64,000 bases of DNA from Datisca glomerata (taxonomy: Eukaryota; Streptophyta; Magnoliopsida; Cucurbitales; Datiscaceae), in assembly GCA_003255025.1 (NCBI GenBank), contig QANY01000261.1, positions 124,001-188,000 of the forward strand, in the 5' to 3' direction. The notes beneath the pieces are model-generated. The model did no database searches. It saw only the letters and a list, made by a program, of their open reading frames with translations, and was not told the origin of the DNA. How positions within the stretch are numbered: position 1 is the stretch's first letter; every line of letters starts with the position of its first letter. A program made the translations under genes and the position numbers. Shown here piece by piece: positions 43,747 to 55,397 of the stretch.

Positions 43747-46207
43747 GAATATCAAACACATGACAAAAAAGTATTTGTTTTGATATAACAAAGATAATAA
43801 TGTTTTGATAAATTGATAAAAATTATTAACAAACTAAATAATATAAAAAAGACATTTTAATATTATTTTTTAAAAAAAATTATTTAATTGAGGTCGGTGT
43901 TGTGTCAGACTCGAAATAGAAAGAGGAGAGATAGAGTTGAAAAATAGAATACTATAAAAAAAAACTTAGTAAAAATTAAGGGTATAGAAGGATAAAAAGT
44001 TAATTCAATAGCATAAAAATATTTTTCGCCTCTTGATAATTTTATTAGGAGAAAGGAATTTCTATAATTTCTCTTGGGAAAGGGATTCTATAAGGAAAAA
44101 AAGGTAAGAAGCGTATTAAAAACATTTTGTGAACTTATAGAATTTTATATTCAAGACTCTAAAAATATTTATATATAGAAATGTAGAGTGCCTTGGAAAA
44201 TATAACTGCCTGTACATTTGAATTAATCCACATACATTGCATACTCTCTTAACTTATACACAGTCATGTAATTATCTAGTTCAATTATCATACCCCGTCT
44301 CTCTAAATCATTTGTTATTCTCTCTATCATCTTTTTTGTGTGTGTAAAATGAGTCCCATAATGTTTCATGGTGATTAAAATATGGGATGATGAAAATTAA
44401 CTGTCCTTGTCCATCCCTATTGAAGATCAACGAAGCGATCATCATAATAATAAATTTTCTACCGACAAATACAAAGTAGATTCAATCATGTTGGATTGCG
44501 TTCATGGACAACAAAAATTAGAAGTATTTGTACTACTTTTCGGGATGGGAGAAGAATTGCATGCTGACAAATAAGTATTAAATTTACTAAATAAAAATAA
44601 TAATTTATATTTTGACTAAACATAGAGGAAACTAAGCCGAGACATGGAGAATCATGAAAAAAAAGGTTTGCGAGCAAATTATTTTCAACTGCGTAATTTA
44701 ATCTGAGTTCGGAAAAATGTATTGCTGTGGTATTGAAACATCAAAGAGAACTATTTATTTAGTCAATTTAAAAGTCGAGTACAATATATAAGGGCTTTGA
44801 TACAATGTAAAATACATCCCCGATGTCCTCGTCTTTTTATTTCTTATCGATAAATCTGAGCGATACTTATACGACGTGAAAGTGAAACACCGACCAATGG
44901 GGAAAGTGCCTATGTTCGAATTCAAAATATATAAAAGACATATGAGTATAATATCTCACTCATAGTAGAGAACCAAAAAAGTGCAATAGAGAGAATGAGA
45001 GCAGAGAAAGGAAGTTTAATGGGAATAATAGAGAGGAAGTAGTTGCACGGGTTCTCTTGAAGTATGGGCAATTACTCACTCTGTGTTATTTCTCTTGAAG
45101 TATGGGCAATTACTGGAATAGGTGAGGCTTGAAAGAAGTTGTTCTCAATGATCAAGACAGATGATGGTGCAATGATATTTATACATGAAAACTTGTGCGT
45201 TCTAAAACTCATGAAAATATTTGTACAATGAATTTAATTAATTCATTTCATCTAGGTTCAATGCAAAATTAATTTAGAACATTTACAAAAAATAAAAACA
45301 TGGATAAGTATATAAAAAATAGAAAAATATTATTTTATTTAAATTCAAGAAAAAATCAACCTTCCAGTTCAAACCATAAAAAAGGCCAAATTTTTTTATT
45401 TGCATAAATGATAAAAAATGAAGTAAATAGTTAATTTACCAAAATTACGCAGACATAAACAAAGTTTTCCTGATATTTTTGCAATTTAAGTTAGAAAATT
45501 GACCATTTTTATAATTCTCCCTTACATAATTTATAGAGATTAGGCTTGTAGTTTATTAGCTTCAAGTTGTTATGATGATTAGATTTACTAAACTTTATTA
45601 TGGTAAAAATGTAATCTTCAAGAAATTAAAGAACTTAAAAGGAAAGCAAAATGGACAGAACATAAAATTAAATATTTTGGTTATTATTTAAAAGCAATTG
45701 AATATCAAAGGCAACTGTAACCGCCAATGTAATAACATAGCTAATTAAGCCAACATATTTGAAGAAAATGACGATTTGTTTGCTAATTTATGTTGAAGGA
45801 TTGGTATGGTATTTTTAAAATTAGATTGAACAGTTTTGTTTAAAAATAATTTCAAGGAATAAAATTGTTTTTTCTTTGTAAAATAAAAAATCAAAAATAA
45901 AATAAAGGAAATAAAGGAGCCGAGAACGTTGCTGGGCTGTGAGGCTACGAACTTCGCTCCTCTTTTAAATTTTCACAGTGAAGCCATATTTCAGGGGGAT
46001 TTATTCTGCATTCTGGAATGTGATTGGTGATCGAGATTCGACCCTTGGAATGTGACTGGTTGAATGAATAAATTCCAGCGTTGCTTAGTTGTTCATTCAC
46101 TGTCAACGTCTTCTGCCAGCTCGTTGTAATTCAAGCTCTAGAACAAAGAGTGATTGAATGGTTGATGAAAAATATGACCGTTTGATGTTCTTTTACCGAC
46201 TTGGCGC
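43747..46207. other. Gene-poor DNA with small repeats
   Basis: A Helitron-5'-like sequence (TATATATAGAAATGTAGAG) lies at about 44169. A 24-bp exact direct repeat starting TCTCTTGAAGTATGGGC is at 45053-45076 and 45091-45114. GC rises near 45920-46200 without a recognisable gene. Confidence 0.45.
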
Positions 46208-46408
46208 TGCAGAGCATCTTTACCATTTCATCCGCTCCTCAGAGAGAGAAAACCCTTAAGAGGAAGATCAGAAGTAATTGCAATTTTCTAGAGCCCTAAT
46301 CAGAAAACTTTTCGCTGCAGAACATCTTTACTAATTCATCCGCTTCTTAAAGAAAGAAAACCCTTAAGAGGAAGATCAGAAATAATTCAATTTTCCAGAG
46401 CCCTAATT
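46208..46408 (+). repeat. Tandem duplication, about 105-bp unit
   Basis: Unit 1 (46208-46302) and unit 2 (46315-46408) share CTGCAGAGCATCTTTAC-like text, AAACCCTTAAGAGGAAGATC and AGAGCCCTAAT with a few differences. The text is leader-like and contains no long frame. Confidence 0.8.
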
Positions 46409-46753
46409 GGATTTGCAATTGAATCAACCGTTGGGTAGTTCGTCATGATCTTCAGAGAAATAGGTAACAAGCATTCTGCAAATGCGTTAGTTTTTATATG
46501 GGTTTCTGTCTATTGCTCTAAAACGTTCAATTTCTACTATTACTTGCGCCGTTGTTTTGTATGACTTCTGACTTCTGGGTTTTTCCAGAACGCAAACTGG
46601 ATTTACAATTGATTTAACCGTTTGAAATGGGTAATAGTTCTTCAAGGGCTTCATAGAAAGAGGTAAAAAACATTCTGCAAATGTGTTTATTTTTATGTGG
46701 GTTTCTGTTTATTGCTCTAAAACCCTTCAATTTCTACTATGACTTGCACCATG
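46408..46753 (+). repeat. Diverged tandem duplication, about 190-bp unit
   Basis: 46408-46555 and 46596-46753 share GGATTTGCAATTGA-like text, ACATTCTGCAAATG, ATGGGTTTCTGT-like text and TCTATTGCTCTAAAAC. With the shorter duplication just upstream, this region looks like repeatedly duplicated 5'-exon or LTR-type DNA. Confidence 0.7.
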
Positions 46754-47407
46754 GCTTAAATGTTTGGTATGATACTATGTGTCAGAAGAATTTTAAAGGA
46801 CATTATTCTCTAGGTAAAATTGTCATCTGTACCATAGGAAGTATTGATCAGCACTGCCTTTGACAACTCACTGTCCGAATGGCGCATCACAGCACAACTT
46901 CTCCACTGCCACCAAGCACACTGTCATTGGCTCACTTCATAACAAATTATAGTTACCTCAACCTTGCTTCTCATTGGGCAGCAGTCTTCAACCAACAGGA
47001 ATGCAACACAAGTCCTCAAGAATATTCCCTAACTGACCTCGTAGCTCACGGGTTCTTCACCACCTTAGATTGAATAATGATTAGATCAATGATGACTCAA
47101 TCATTACCTAATCTAATTACCTCATTAATTATGTTTATATAGATTTTATCTCATGCAAGGCAGAGTTGATAGAATTTCAATATAGAAAACTTTTCTAACT
47201 CCTCTGTTTCTTATCTGGAGGTGATTTTAATAGGATCACTAGAAGTATGAAAAGCTTTGGTCAAATCTTTGGGAGAGATTGGTTTGCTATATAGACTAGA
47301 TAGATTTCTCTTTACAATAGGTTGGGTGGATTTATTTTTAAGTGTGAGACATGATGATGCTTTAACTTGGGTTACTTCTGTCTGACCATTGTCCAATATA
47401 TTCAATT
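46754..47407. other. Unassigned, possible copia-derived DNA
   Basis: A 64-codon frame at 46879-47073 (MAHHSTTSPLPPSTLSLAHF...) and a minus-strand 66-codon frame at 47211-47411 (MKLNILDNGQTEVTQVKASS...) match no family I know. The second abuts the copia scrap at 47408 and may belong to the same dead element. Confidence 0.3.
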
Positions 47408-47705
47408 TCACTTGTAGATAATGATATGTATTTTTTTTGCTATATAACAGGCAACCAGATTGTTACCCATATACAAGGAACCACCTGTTTGTGCTTTCTT
47501 TATTTCCAGCACTTGTCCAATCTGCGTCATAATATCTATCTTAACATTTGTCTCAAAGGAAAGCCAAATTCCAAAATTCGGAACAAGCGAATTTGATTCT
47601 TTTGGAGAAGATTGATAACTAAGCACAAACACCACACACACCAACACTAAAAGCAATGTCAGGTCTACTAGCAGTAAGATAGAGCGAGCTGGAAACAGAT
47701 CCCCT
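47408..47705 (-). pseudogene. Copia RT/RNase H scrap
   Basis: On the minus strand the sequence reads SSLYLTASRPDIAF, then in the neighbouring frame QSSPKESNSL, FGIWLSFETNVKIDI and TGGSLYMGNNLVACYIAKK. This is the block from the RT-RNase H connection through the RNase H active-site region of copia elements. The DADWAG-type active-site text itself has been lost. No LTR was found nearby. Confidence 0.7.
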
Positions 47706-49849
47706 CTGATGAGGGATCCAATAAGTGTTCTGTCTTGTGATCGTAAAAAAAATTGATGCTATGTTTTTATTATTTTTTTCTTTTTTAAAGTTGGTGTGGA
47801 TCTGAGTCGTTCATGTTTTGAGCGAGCCACTAGAATGAACAAGGAAATCCCGATCCAAATAAGCTACCCATCATACTTCTGTACCAACTAGATCAACACC
47901 TTTACTTTGAGCGTCCGTACACACTACAGCTGCTAAAGCTCTTTCTCAAGTTATAATAAGCCTCACATTAACTAAGACAGCGCTAGAAATTTGTTTCAGA
48001 CCATAGTCCTTTTTTACTTCAACAGTAACATATGATGAAGATGATGAGGTTAATTAAATCTTTTGGTTGTTTAAATGTAAACATTTTATTGAAGAATACT
48101 ATTTAGAAAATCACTTTAACATCATCCATTTGAAATCAATTCTTCATGTACTGTGATTCTTACAAACTACTGCCATTGAAATCAGAATACTGCCATTGTC
48201 AGTTTAAATAATCCTCAAAAAATCAATTTTGTAACTATTAATTCCTTTGTGACATAAAAATAAATTATTGTTAAACAAATATGCGCCGTTAAAAACTCGT
48301 TAGACGAGTCAGATTGAACTGCACCTCTGTCATCGTTGAGCACTGGCAGAAGACCCACATCCCTACGTCCCAAAGGATTGTGAAGATGACCATTTCAAGA
48401 GCAGTATTTCACGTTGAGCCTTTTAACTGACTCTATGGGCTTTATATGGGCTTAGTCGATCATTGGAATGAAGAGGCTTTGCAGTACACAGAGAAGGTGG
48501 GTCTCCGCTTTAACAGTAATTTGCAAAGAGAGAACTTGTAACTTCGTAAATTTTCATAAACATTTTATCAATATAATAAGTCAAAATAACTAATTAATTT
48601 TTCTTAATTTGCTTGTAATCACTGTTAATACAACTACCGAAATCGATGTGTTTCAAACAAATAATTATATAAAATATAACTTAACAAAATAATTCATGTA
48701 CTTACACACAGTACAAGATGGATTATTTAGCGATTTGTCAAACTCAAATGGAACACTCTGTGATCTTCCATATTTGAAAATCTTCATTCTTACTTTCTGA
48801 ACCCCATACATAGTATTTCCGCTCATGATAATACAAATCCACATTCTTTTTCGATGGCATACTCCGTTTCATGACATGGTTAATGGGTTTTGTCGTCTCT
48901 CTGTTTGAAAATAGATCGTCACGATCAAACGTCTTATTAATGAACGCCTCAAATAACAACATTAAGGACGCCATTTTAGCATGAAGCTTAAGCTTCTTCA
49001 ACACCCCATATATACTACCTACATAGGGAGAGATAGCATCTTAGACGTAACTTTTGTGTTGTGTATGTATTGAATATTTAGCAAATGTCCCAGCAAATCT
49101 GTGTGCTGTTTCTTTCTTTACACACGTAACAAGAGAAATAAATTTGAACAACGATGATGGATTTGAACAACGATGATGGATATTACGATTATACCCTCTT
49201 CCATCTTATTGAGAAGCAGGTCAAGGTCAGGAAATAAATGGGGACGGTGTAGAAGTTATTATGGTAATATCATGGGATTAATTGTGTTGTGTATGCTAGG
49301 TGGGTGGTTGTACCCAAAATGACTATCTAATTGCTATAAAAGTTTTAGCAAAAGTAAATTGTGTTTTCTTTGAATCTATCGTTAAAATTTGTTTTTTGGT
49401 TTTTTTAATAATAAATATTTAATTATAAGGTAAAGTGTTCTTCATTTTCATGCAATACTTGTTATGCAAGTATTGTGAGAGGTTGGTCATTTCATCTACG
49501 CTACTTTTTTTTAACTATCATCAAAGAGCGTTGGACTAACAACGACAAAGATTAGTTGAATTTTTAAAAATTTCATGTTAAATTAATCATTTAAATAATT
49601 AAAAAGATTGCAATTGCTTGAAACTTTTTTTATTGAAACGAGAATCACATCATATAAACAATAAAATAGTTCAGGAGATTTACACCACCGAATATAGAAG
49701 GTTGTTTAGCCTCACATAACTTAGATATAAAGTTAAAGTAGTGAGAATTACTGAACATAACACTATCCTGACCTAGTCTATTCTTAACAATAGTATTGAC
49801 AATGGTATTAAATTCTCTACTACCCTAACCTAAGTTAATTTAAAATTAA
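47706..49849. other. Gene-poor DNA, one unassigned frame
   Basis: A minus-strand 86-codon frame at 48744-49004 starts MLKKLKLHAKMASLMLLFEA and is basic. I recognise no domain, and it may be chance or a gene scrap. A 19-bp tandem repeat (ATTTGAACAACGATGATGG) is at about 49142-49179. Confidence 0.35.
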
Positions 49850-50330
49850 GATTTGAATCACCAACAAGGCCCATATATATCCAATCAAGACACATTGGTT
49901 TTAATCCAAGAGATGACATGCTTAAAGTGTGAAGAAATGAGCCGACAATTCCAGCCTGAAGAAACAACCCAGACTAATGACCTTCGATTTGAGCGCATTT
50001 GGGGCAGACAAAGCTTGTGTAAGGTAAGATTTCTTCAAATCGAGGTAATCTCTGCAATTTTTACTCGCGATTATTGAAGTAGAAATAGGGTTGCATGCTC
50101 CTTTCTGAAACTCAAGGATTTCTTTCCCACCGTATGATAACAAGCTAGCCTTCCATAAAGTAGTTTTATTGTACATTCTCTCCATAAGCAAATAAAAGAC
50201 ACAAGATTTAGATTTACTCCAAACTATAGGAAGGCCAAGATAAGTATCTTTATGATTATTGATAGAAATTCTAAAACTATTAGAAATATAATCTTTCCCG
50301 TTAACAAAAAATATTTGTACTTAACTATAA
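49850..50330 (-). pseudogene. LINE (L1-type) reverse transcriptase fragment
   Basis: On the minus strand the text reads VNGKDYISNSF, then NNHKDTYLGLPIVWSKSK, then TTLWKASLLSYGGKEIL. YLGLP and the W-K-LLS-GKEIL blocks are typical of the region after the catalytic core in plant L1 reverse transcriptases. The frame then breaks up. A Cys-containing stretch near 49990 (CPKCAQIEGH) may be the C-terminal zinc-ribbon-like motif. The fragment is 5'-truncated at about 50330. Confidence 0.75.
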
Positions 50331-51275
50331 ACTACTCTTATCAAGGTTAACAATATGGCAAGAAGCATTACGATAATTTTTAATGCACAAATTAAGATAA
50401 TTATAAGAATTATCATCCATTTATTCGTAGCTAGGGAGAACTTAATCTTCTCGTTTACAGATACTATAAATCTTTTCCCAAACTAATTATATATATCGTT
50501 TAATTAAATCAAATTTCATATAGATATTTGAGATTTGGAGCTAGTCTACAATATATATAAATAGATTTAAGAAAGAGAAACATTTTTACACATTAAATTA
50601 CCCTCACTATTTTATTGCATTCCTTAATTGTCCTTATTAAATATTAATAAATTAAATTAAATGATTAATGACACTTTTAACTTTTTAGATAATATTATCT
50701 AAATTGTTTCTAAGTAAATGATTAAGAACTAGTTTTATATTAAATGTGCATAAAAGTTAGTAGCGGTATTCACAGTTCGGTTAGACAAGTTCGGTTCGGT
50801 ATACAATTATTTAATAAAAATTAAAAAAATGAACAACTAAAGTTTCAGTTCAAATTTGTAATACTCCAAGCATTATAAAAGGTAGATTTATATTTTCCAA
50901 CCCCACTCACACCATAATCACATTACACAGTAGTGTAACCGCTAACTAATACTATTTATATCCCTCATTCTTCATTTATTTTGTAGAAAAGCCTTCCCTC
51001 AAGTAACTGCTGCTCCATTTTCTCTCTCAAACAGCAACAGTTTCTCCCTCTCTTAAACGTTTTCTAGCAAGCATTGTCTCTTCTTCTTCCTCTTCGTTGC
51101 CTCTCCATAGTTGGTCTCCTTTGGTAAGCAATTTTCTTCTTTCCTCCTTCATTATTTTTCTATATTTCTCAATTCAGATTTTCTATTTCAATGTTATATG
51201 TATAATTATTCAAATCTGAATTTTTATTCTTCAAATTCCAGCAATTCACATCCTATTTACTAAAAACTTAGATGA
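50331..51275. other. AT-rich spacer then CT-rich leader-like DNA
   Basis: 50950-51120 is CT-rich with many TTCTTC and CTCTC runs and a TTTGGTAAGCAATTTTC splice-donor-like site. Similar text (CCTTTGGTAAGCTTATTTCC) recurs beyond copia E near 52700. No coding exon is seen. Confidence 0.4.
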
Positions 51276-51516
51276 TGAACAGAGAAGAGGTAAGGAACAT
51301 AGATGAGAAAGATGAGAAATAGAAACAAGAAGGAGAGGGAGCATCGAGAAATACTTTGATATTATTAATTGACACAAGCAAAGAAAGAAAACAAAGTTAA
51401 TATACAACAGGGTTAGTTAGGAAAGGATAACAACCTACCAGTTAACCTAACCAAACTTAACCTAAAAATAATCAAAACAGAAAGCTAAATAATAAACCTA
51501 TATTTAACCCTTAACA
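51276..51516 (-). repeat. Element E 3' LTR
   Basis: On the minus strand it starts TGTTAAGGGTTAAATATAGG. It shares TTAACCTAACCAAACT, TTTGATATTATTAATTGACA and GAGCATCGAGAA with 52243-52489. Confidence 0.85.
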
Positions 51517-51522
51517 ACCCCC

Positions 51523-52240
51523 TCAAACTGATACGACCTGATAACTAAGCATAAGTTTGCTCCGCAAAGAATTAAACACAAAAAATGTTAAAGCTTTGGT
51601 AAATATGTCTGCTGATTGATCATTAGAGCAAGCATAGCTACCTATCAAATTCTTCTTGACCATTTTTTCACGAATAAAGTGGTAATCTATCTCTATATGC
51701 TTCGTTATACCATGAAACACTAGGTTGGAGGCCAAGGAGATAGCAGATATACTGTCACACCAAATCTGTGGGGGAAGCTTCAAGGGGATGTGCAAATCTT
51801 TTAATAATTGCCTTATCCATGAGAGTTCAGCAGCAATGGAGGCTAAGCTCCAATATTCTAATTCAGTTGAGGATCTTGAAATAGTATTTTGCTTCTTTGC
51901 AGACCAAGAAATAAGGTTACTTCCAAGAAAAATGATGAACCCTGATGTAGGTCTACGCACCTGGGAGTCTCTTGCCCAATCTGCGTCGCTGAAGGCAGTG
52001 AGACTGAGTTGTCCTTTTTGAAATTTGATGCCAAGATCTCTGCCTTTTAAATAGCATAGGATGCATTTTACAGTAGCAAGACGGACAATAGTGGGCTTAT
52101 GCATAAACTGACAGACTTTGTTAACAACAAAGTTGATGTCAGGACGCAAAAATGTGAGATGTTGAAGCCCTCCAACTAATGTTCTATAACATGTAGTATC
52201 AGAGAGAGGCGTAACATTAGTATCATACCAATTTGCTTTA
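51523..52240 (-). pseudogene. Element E RNase H region (open frame)
   Basis: The minus-strand frame is open from 52347 to 51523 (274 codons). The first part of that frame is LTR sequence. Homology begins at about 52240 with CYRTLVGGLQHLTFLRPDIN. The RNase H active-site region reads LTAFSDADWARDSQVRRPTS. Later come RSSTELEYWSLASIAAELSW, IWCDSISAISLASN and ITKHIEIDYHFIREKM, ending with QSADIFTKAL. All RNase H blocks are present without a stop, but without RT the protein has no retrotransposon role. Confidence 0.88.
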
Positions 52241-52242
52241 AT

Positions 52243-52489
52243 GGAGAATAGGGAAAAGGTAAAGAACAGAGATGAGAAAGAACATAGATAGAAACGAGAA
52301 GGAGAGAGAGCATCGAGAATAAAGACTTTGATATTATTAATTGACACAAGTAGAGAGAGAAAACCAAGTTAATATACAACAAGGTTAGATATGAAATGAT
52401 AACAAACCTAATAGTTAACCTAACCAAACTAAACCTAAAAATAATCAAAACAGAATGGTAGATAATAAACATATATTAAACCCTTAACA
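52243..52489 (-). repeat. Element E 5' LTR
   Basis: This is the partner of 51276-51516, with the same order of motifs and small differences. Its inner edge joins RNase H directly, so the deletion removed the primer-binding site. Confidence 0.85.
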
Positions 52490-52789
52490 TTTACATCTCT
52501 ATTTTGTGTCGTCGTCGCATTGCCACCGTCCATCGATTCCGGTAAGCCCTTTAATTTTTCTCCTACTCCTTTTCGGCTTTTCTCCCATTTCTCTCTCCAA
52601 TTCTTGACTCCCACGCTCTGTTATCTTTGGTTTTATCTTATGGCAGTCCCTTGATCGTTTTCGTCATATCATAGTTGTTCGTCTTCATCCTTATTTCCTT
52701 TGGTAAGCTTATTTCCTTTTCTTTCTTTCTTTGTTGCTCTCTGTTCGGACTGTAATTAGATCTTGTGACTTGGTTGGTCCTGACTCGAC
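52490..52789. other. CT-rich leader-like DNA, no coding exon seen
   Basis: This is pyrimidine-rich text with GGTAAG donor-like sites at about 52541 and 52702, similar in style to 50950-51140. It could be the noncoding 5' part of a gene or repeat split by copia E. Confidence 0.35.
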
Positions 52790-53035
52790 CCGACCCAGTT
52801 CAGTCAGACCCTACTGGACTAGTCTAACCAAACCAACCTAAATTGGTTCAAACCAACCAGATTGAACTGTTCTAACCAAACCAACCTAAACCGGTCTAAC
52901 CAACCCAACCTGAACCGGTTCAACCCAACCAGACCGAATCGACCTAACCTAGTAGAATCGAACTGGTTCAGACTACTCAAACCTAGTTGAACCAGTCTGA
53001 ACCGCTTGATCAGTTTACAAACCGGTTTAGTTTCC
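52790..53035. repeat. Degenerate 24-bp minisatellite
   Basis: Variants of AACCGGTTCAACCCAACC and CTAACCAAACCAACC recur through the stretch. Because the period is 24 bp, the minus strand keeps an open 72-codon frame that repeats an 8-residue motif (NRFRLGWL, DRFRLVWL, EQFNLVGL, NQFRLVWL). The frame is a by-product of the repeat and probably not a gene. Confidence 0.75.
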
Positions 53036-53906
53036 ACTTGTTTCTGACCTCGTTCGCCCTCCTAGTTAATTAAATAATTATAATTATATGAATATGTTGT
53101 GATTTGGGATCCTAGGATTTCAGGTTATTAGTTACTGAATTTAATTCGTACCAAACCAGGTAACAGACTTGCATAGTAATTCGGTCATATGTAGTGTAGC
53201 ATGTTTAATTTAAAATTATTTTTTTATTAATTTCTTTATGTTTCTCAATCTTGTGATCAAGTGTTTTATTTATTTTTTCATATCACGATGAAATTATTTA
53301 CCATGTTATGTGTGATTATATTTTGAGTTATACACGTAATAGCTATATCGTTTATGTTCATGAACAAGTTATATGTTTACTCATGTATATGTAATAATGA
53401 GAATTATGAATTTTAACTCAAGTAAAGTGTTAAATAAACAAGAGGTATACTTAGTCATATCCCCTGGTAATCAAGTAACTAAATTATTCACGTCATGTTA
53501 TCAGCTATACGATTGGGTGTCACCATGTTCATGTCAGTTCTTAAGATTCATACAACCTTAAGTGACACCAGCTCAAGTTCAAGGTTCAGATAACCTTAAA
53601 TGACACCCATTCCACCATGTTCATGTTCACGTTACAAGTTCAAGCTTAAGTCTGAAATAATTCTGGTTAGGTTGTTAATCGAGGGATATGCGTAGTCGAA
53701 TTATGATCAAGCAAATACAAGTATCAGTACAAGTATAAGTACAAGTTATATGTTAACCATGAATTCAGTTATGTTAATTACAAGTGAATGTGTTAAATTG
53801 AAGTGGCATGAGTTATATGTTTATATTTATGTCATGTGAAGTTTATTAGTATGTGAGTTTATTTACTAAGTATTTTTAATACTCACCTCTCTATAGATGA
53901 ATATGT
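53036..53906. other. Spacer, no gene seen
   Basis: The sequence includes imperfect repeats around 53555-53640 (CAACCTTAAGTGACACC and AACCTTAAATGACACC). I cannot assign it to an element. Confidence 0.45.
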
Positions 53907-55397
53907 TGTTGGATCGGATTTTACATTTTGAAGAAAAACAACCGTGGAAAAGAAAACAAAATTTTCTATTCCCCTTAGAGTTTTTGGCGGCAACTAGTGA
54001 GGGAGGGTGAGATAAACATTTTTCTGTTCTAATTCAACACAATGTGATTAGGGTGAGGGATGAAACCCTAATGTAATCTCTTATATATTAATTAAAAAAT
54101 TTACCCATATACCCTTATATGATAAAACCAAAATTTACATTCTCCCTGCACCGTGATGTATGATTTCTATATCTCCTCTAGTGCTAAAATTTTGTCCAAA
54201 TTCATAAGACTAAATTGATGAATTAAATTGAATATTATCAATAAATTAATTTTTTTATTTCATAATTATCTAATAATTATAAAATAACAAAATAATTAAT
54301 TTGAACATTAATTTTGCTCTTTACTAATTTAGCAATGACATCCATTTCATATGGGGCTCAGGAAGTGTACCTTAATCAAAAACATGTTTTTGGTATAACT
54401 GACGTTGTTTATCATTTCTGTCCTTGTGAGCTACTCCTGAGGCCGAATGGACCCACATGATAAAGATATGGGATTCAAATACTTGGCTAGTTTATCTCCA
54501 TAAATTTCTGACCTATTTAATCCCGACATCGTACGACTCCACTATAAGTCTGATGCCGAATAAACTCTCGATTCATGCGCGTTACATTTTCTTTAGTGAA
54601 AGCAAACATTTATATTTCACGGCCCACATAATATTTTACGATATTAACTTTCATGAATATCAGTAACAAGAGTGGAATATAAAATTATCATTTTACCCCT
54701 CTAGTTATTATTTCCTTAACTCATTTACTAACTGTAAATAAGAAAAATATATTTGTGAAGTGTTTCGTACAGTACACCATGTCTTATTCAATGACTCATA
54801 GCATCGAGTACCAGGCCCGGTTGATTTATTCACACACTCACCAATAAAGCACAAGGTGATATTGCTACCTTTGCAATCTCGTCCCGAATTCCATAACTGT
54901 GAATCACATAACTCCAATATAGTTGAATCATGATCCCAACTGTCGAGGTATTATTCGATAATTAAAAATCACTCATTTGGCATATCAAAGATCGCACGTA
55001 ACTAGGTCAAATTTCGTATTCACTTAAACTAATTAGTTATTGGTCTATTCAAATGTTTCATAACATATCTAGGTCAACCGTTAAAGTCTCCACTCTAACG
55101 TCCCGAGACCGGCATCCTTTGGTTCAGCCTCACAGTCATAATTGGATTCGATTACCAAGTCGATCCTAAGACTGTGAATAACATTATGAACTATCTTAGA
55201 AGAGTTTGTTTAGAAGACCGTTGGGTCTTTACTCTTCTTTCATTGGCATTAGTTTTAGGACTTAAGTAAGTTATAAACATACTTTAATTAAAGAAAATTT
55301 TCATTATTCATAAAATTCAGTAATACATAAATGTCAATAAATAACTATTTGCTCATAAAAAGTTATTACATCCTATTTTATGGAAATAATTCCAACA
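53907..55397 (-). repeat. Element A' 3' LTR (about 1.49 kb)
   Basis: On the minus strand it starts TGTTGGAATTATTTCC right after the polypurine tract AAGTGGGAGAT and ends CGATCCAACA. It aligns with the LTR of element A. Confidence 0.85.

Larger units (their letters stand above)
51276..52489 (-). mobile_element. Ty1/copia element E, reduced to LTRs plus RNase H
   Basis: Two LTRs (51276-51516 and about 52243-52489) flank only an RNase H region. Primer-binding site, gag, protease, integrase and RT are absent. A polypurine tract AGTTTGAGGGGGTTG (minus strand) adjoins the 51516 LTR. No convincing target duplication was found. Confidence 0.8.

Noticed and set aside
48300..48560. Possible small nuclear RNA gene (CCCACATCC element, TTATATGGG box, ACACAGAGAAGG text)
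   Set aside because: Spacing between the upstream element and the TATA-like box is wrong for both polymerase II and III snRNA promoters, and no snRNA body matches.
52819..53037. 72-codon frame with repeated RFRLVWL motif as a gene
   Set aside because: The frame follows from a 24-bp repeat period. There is no flanking gene structure.
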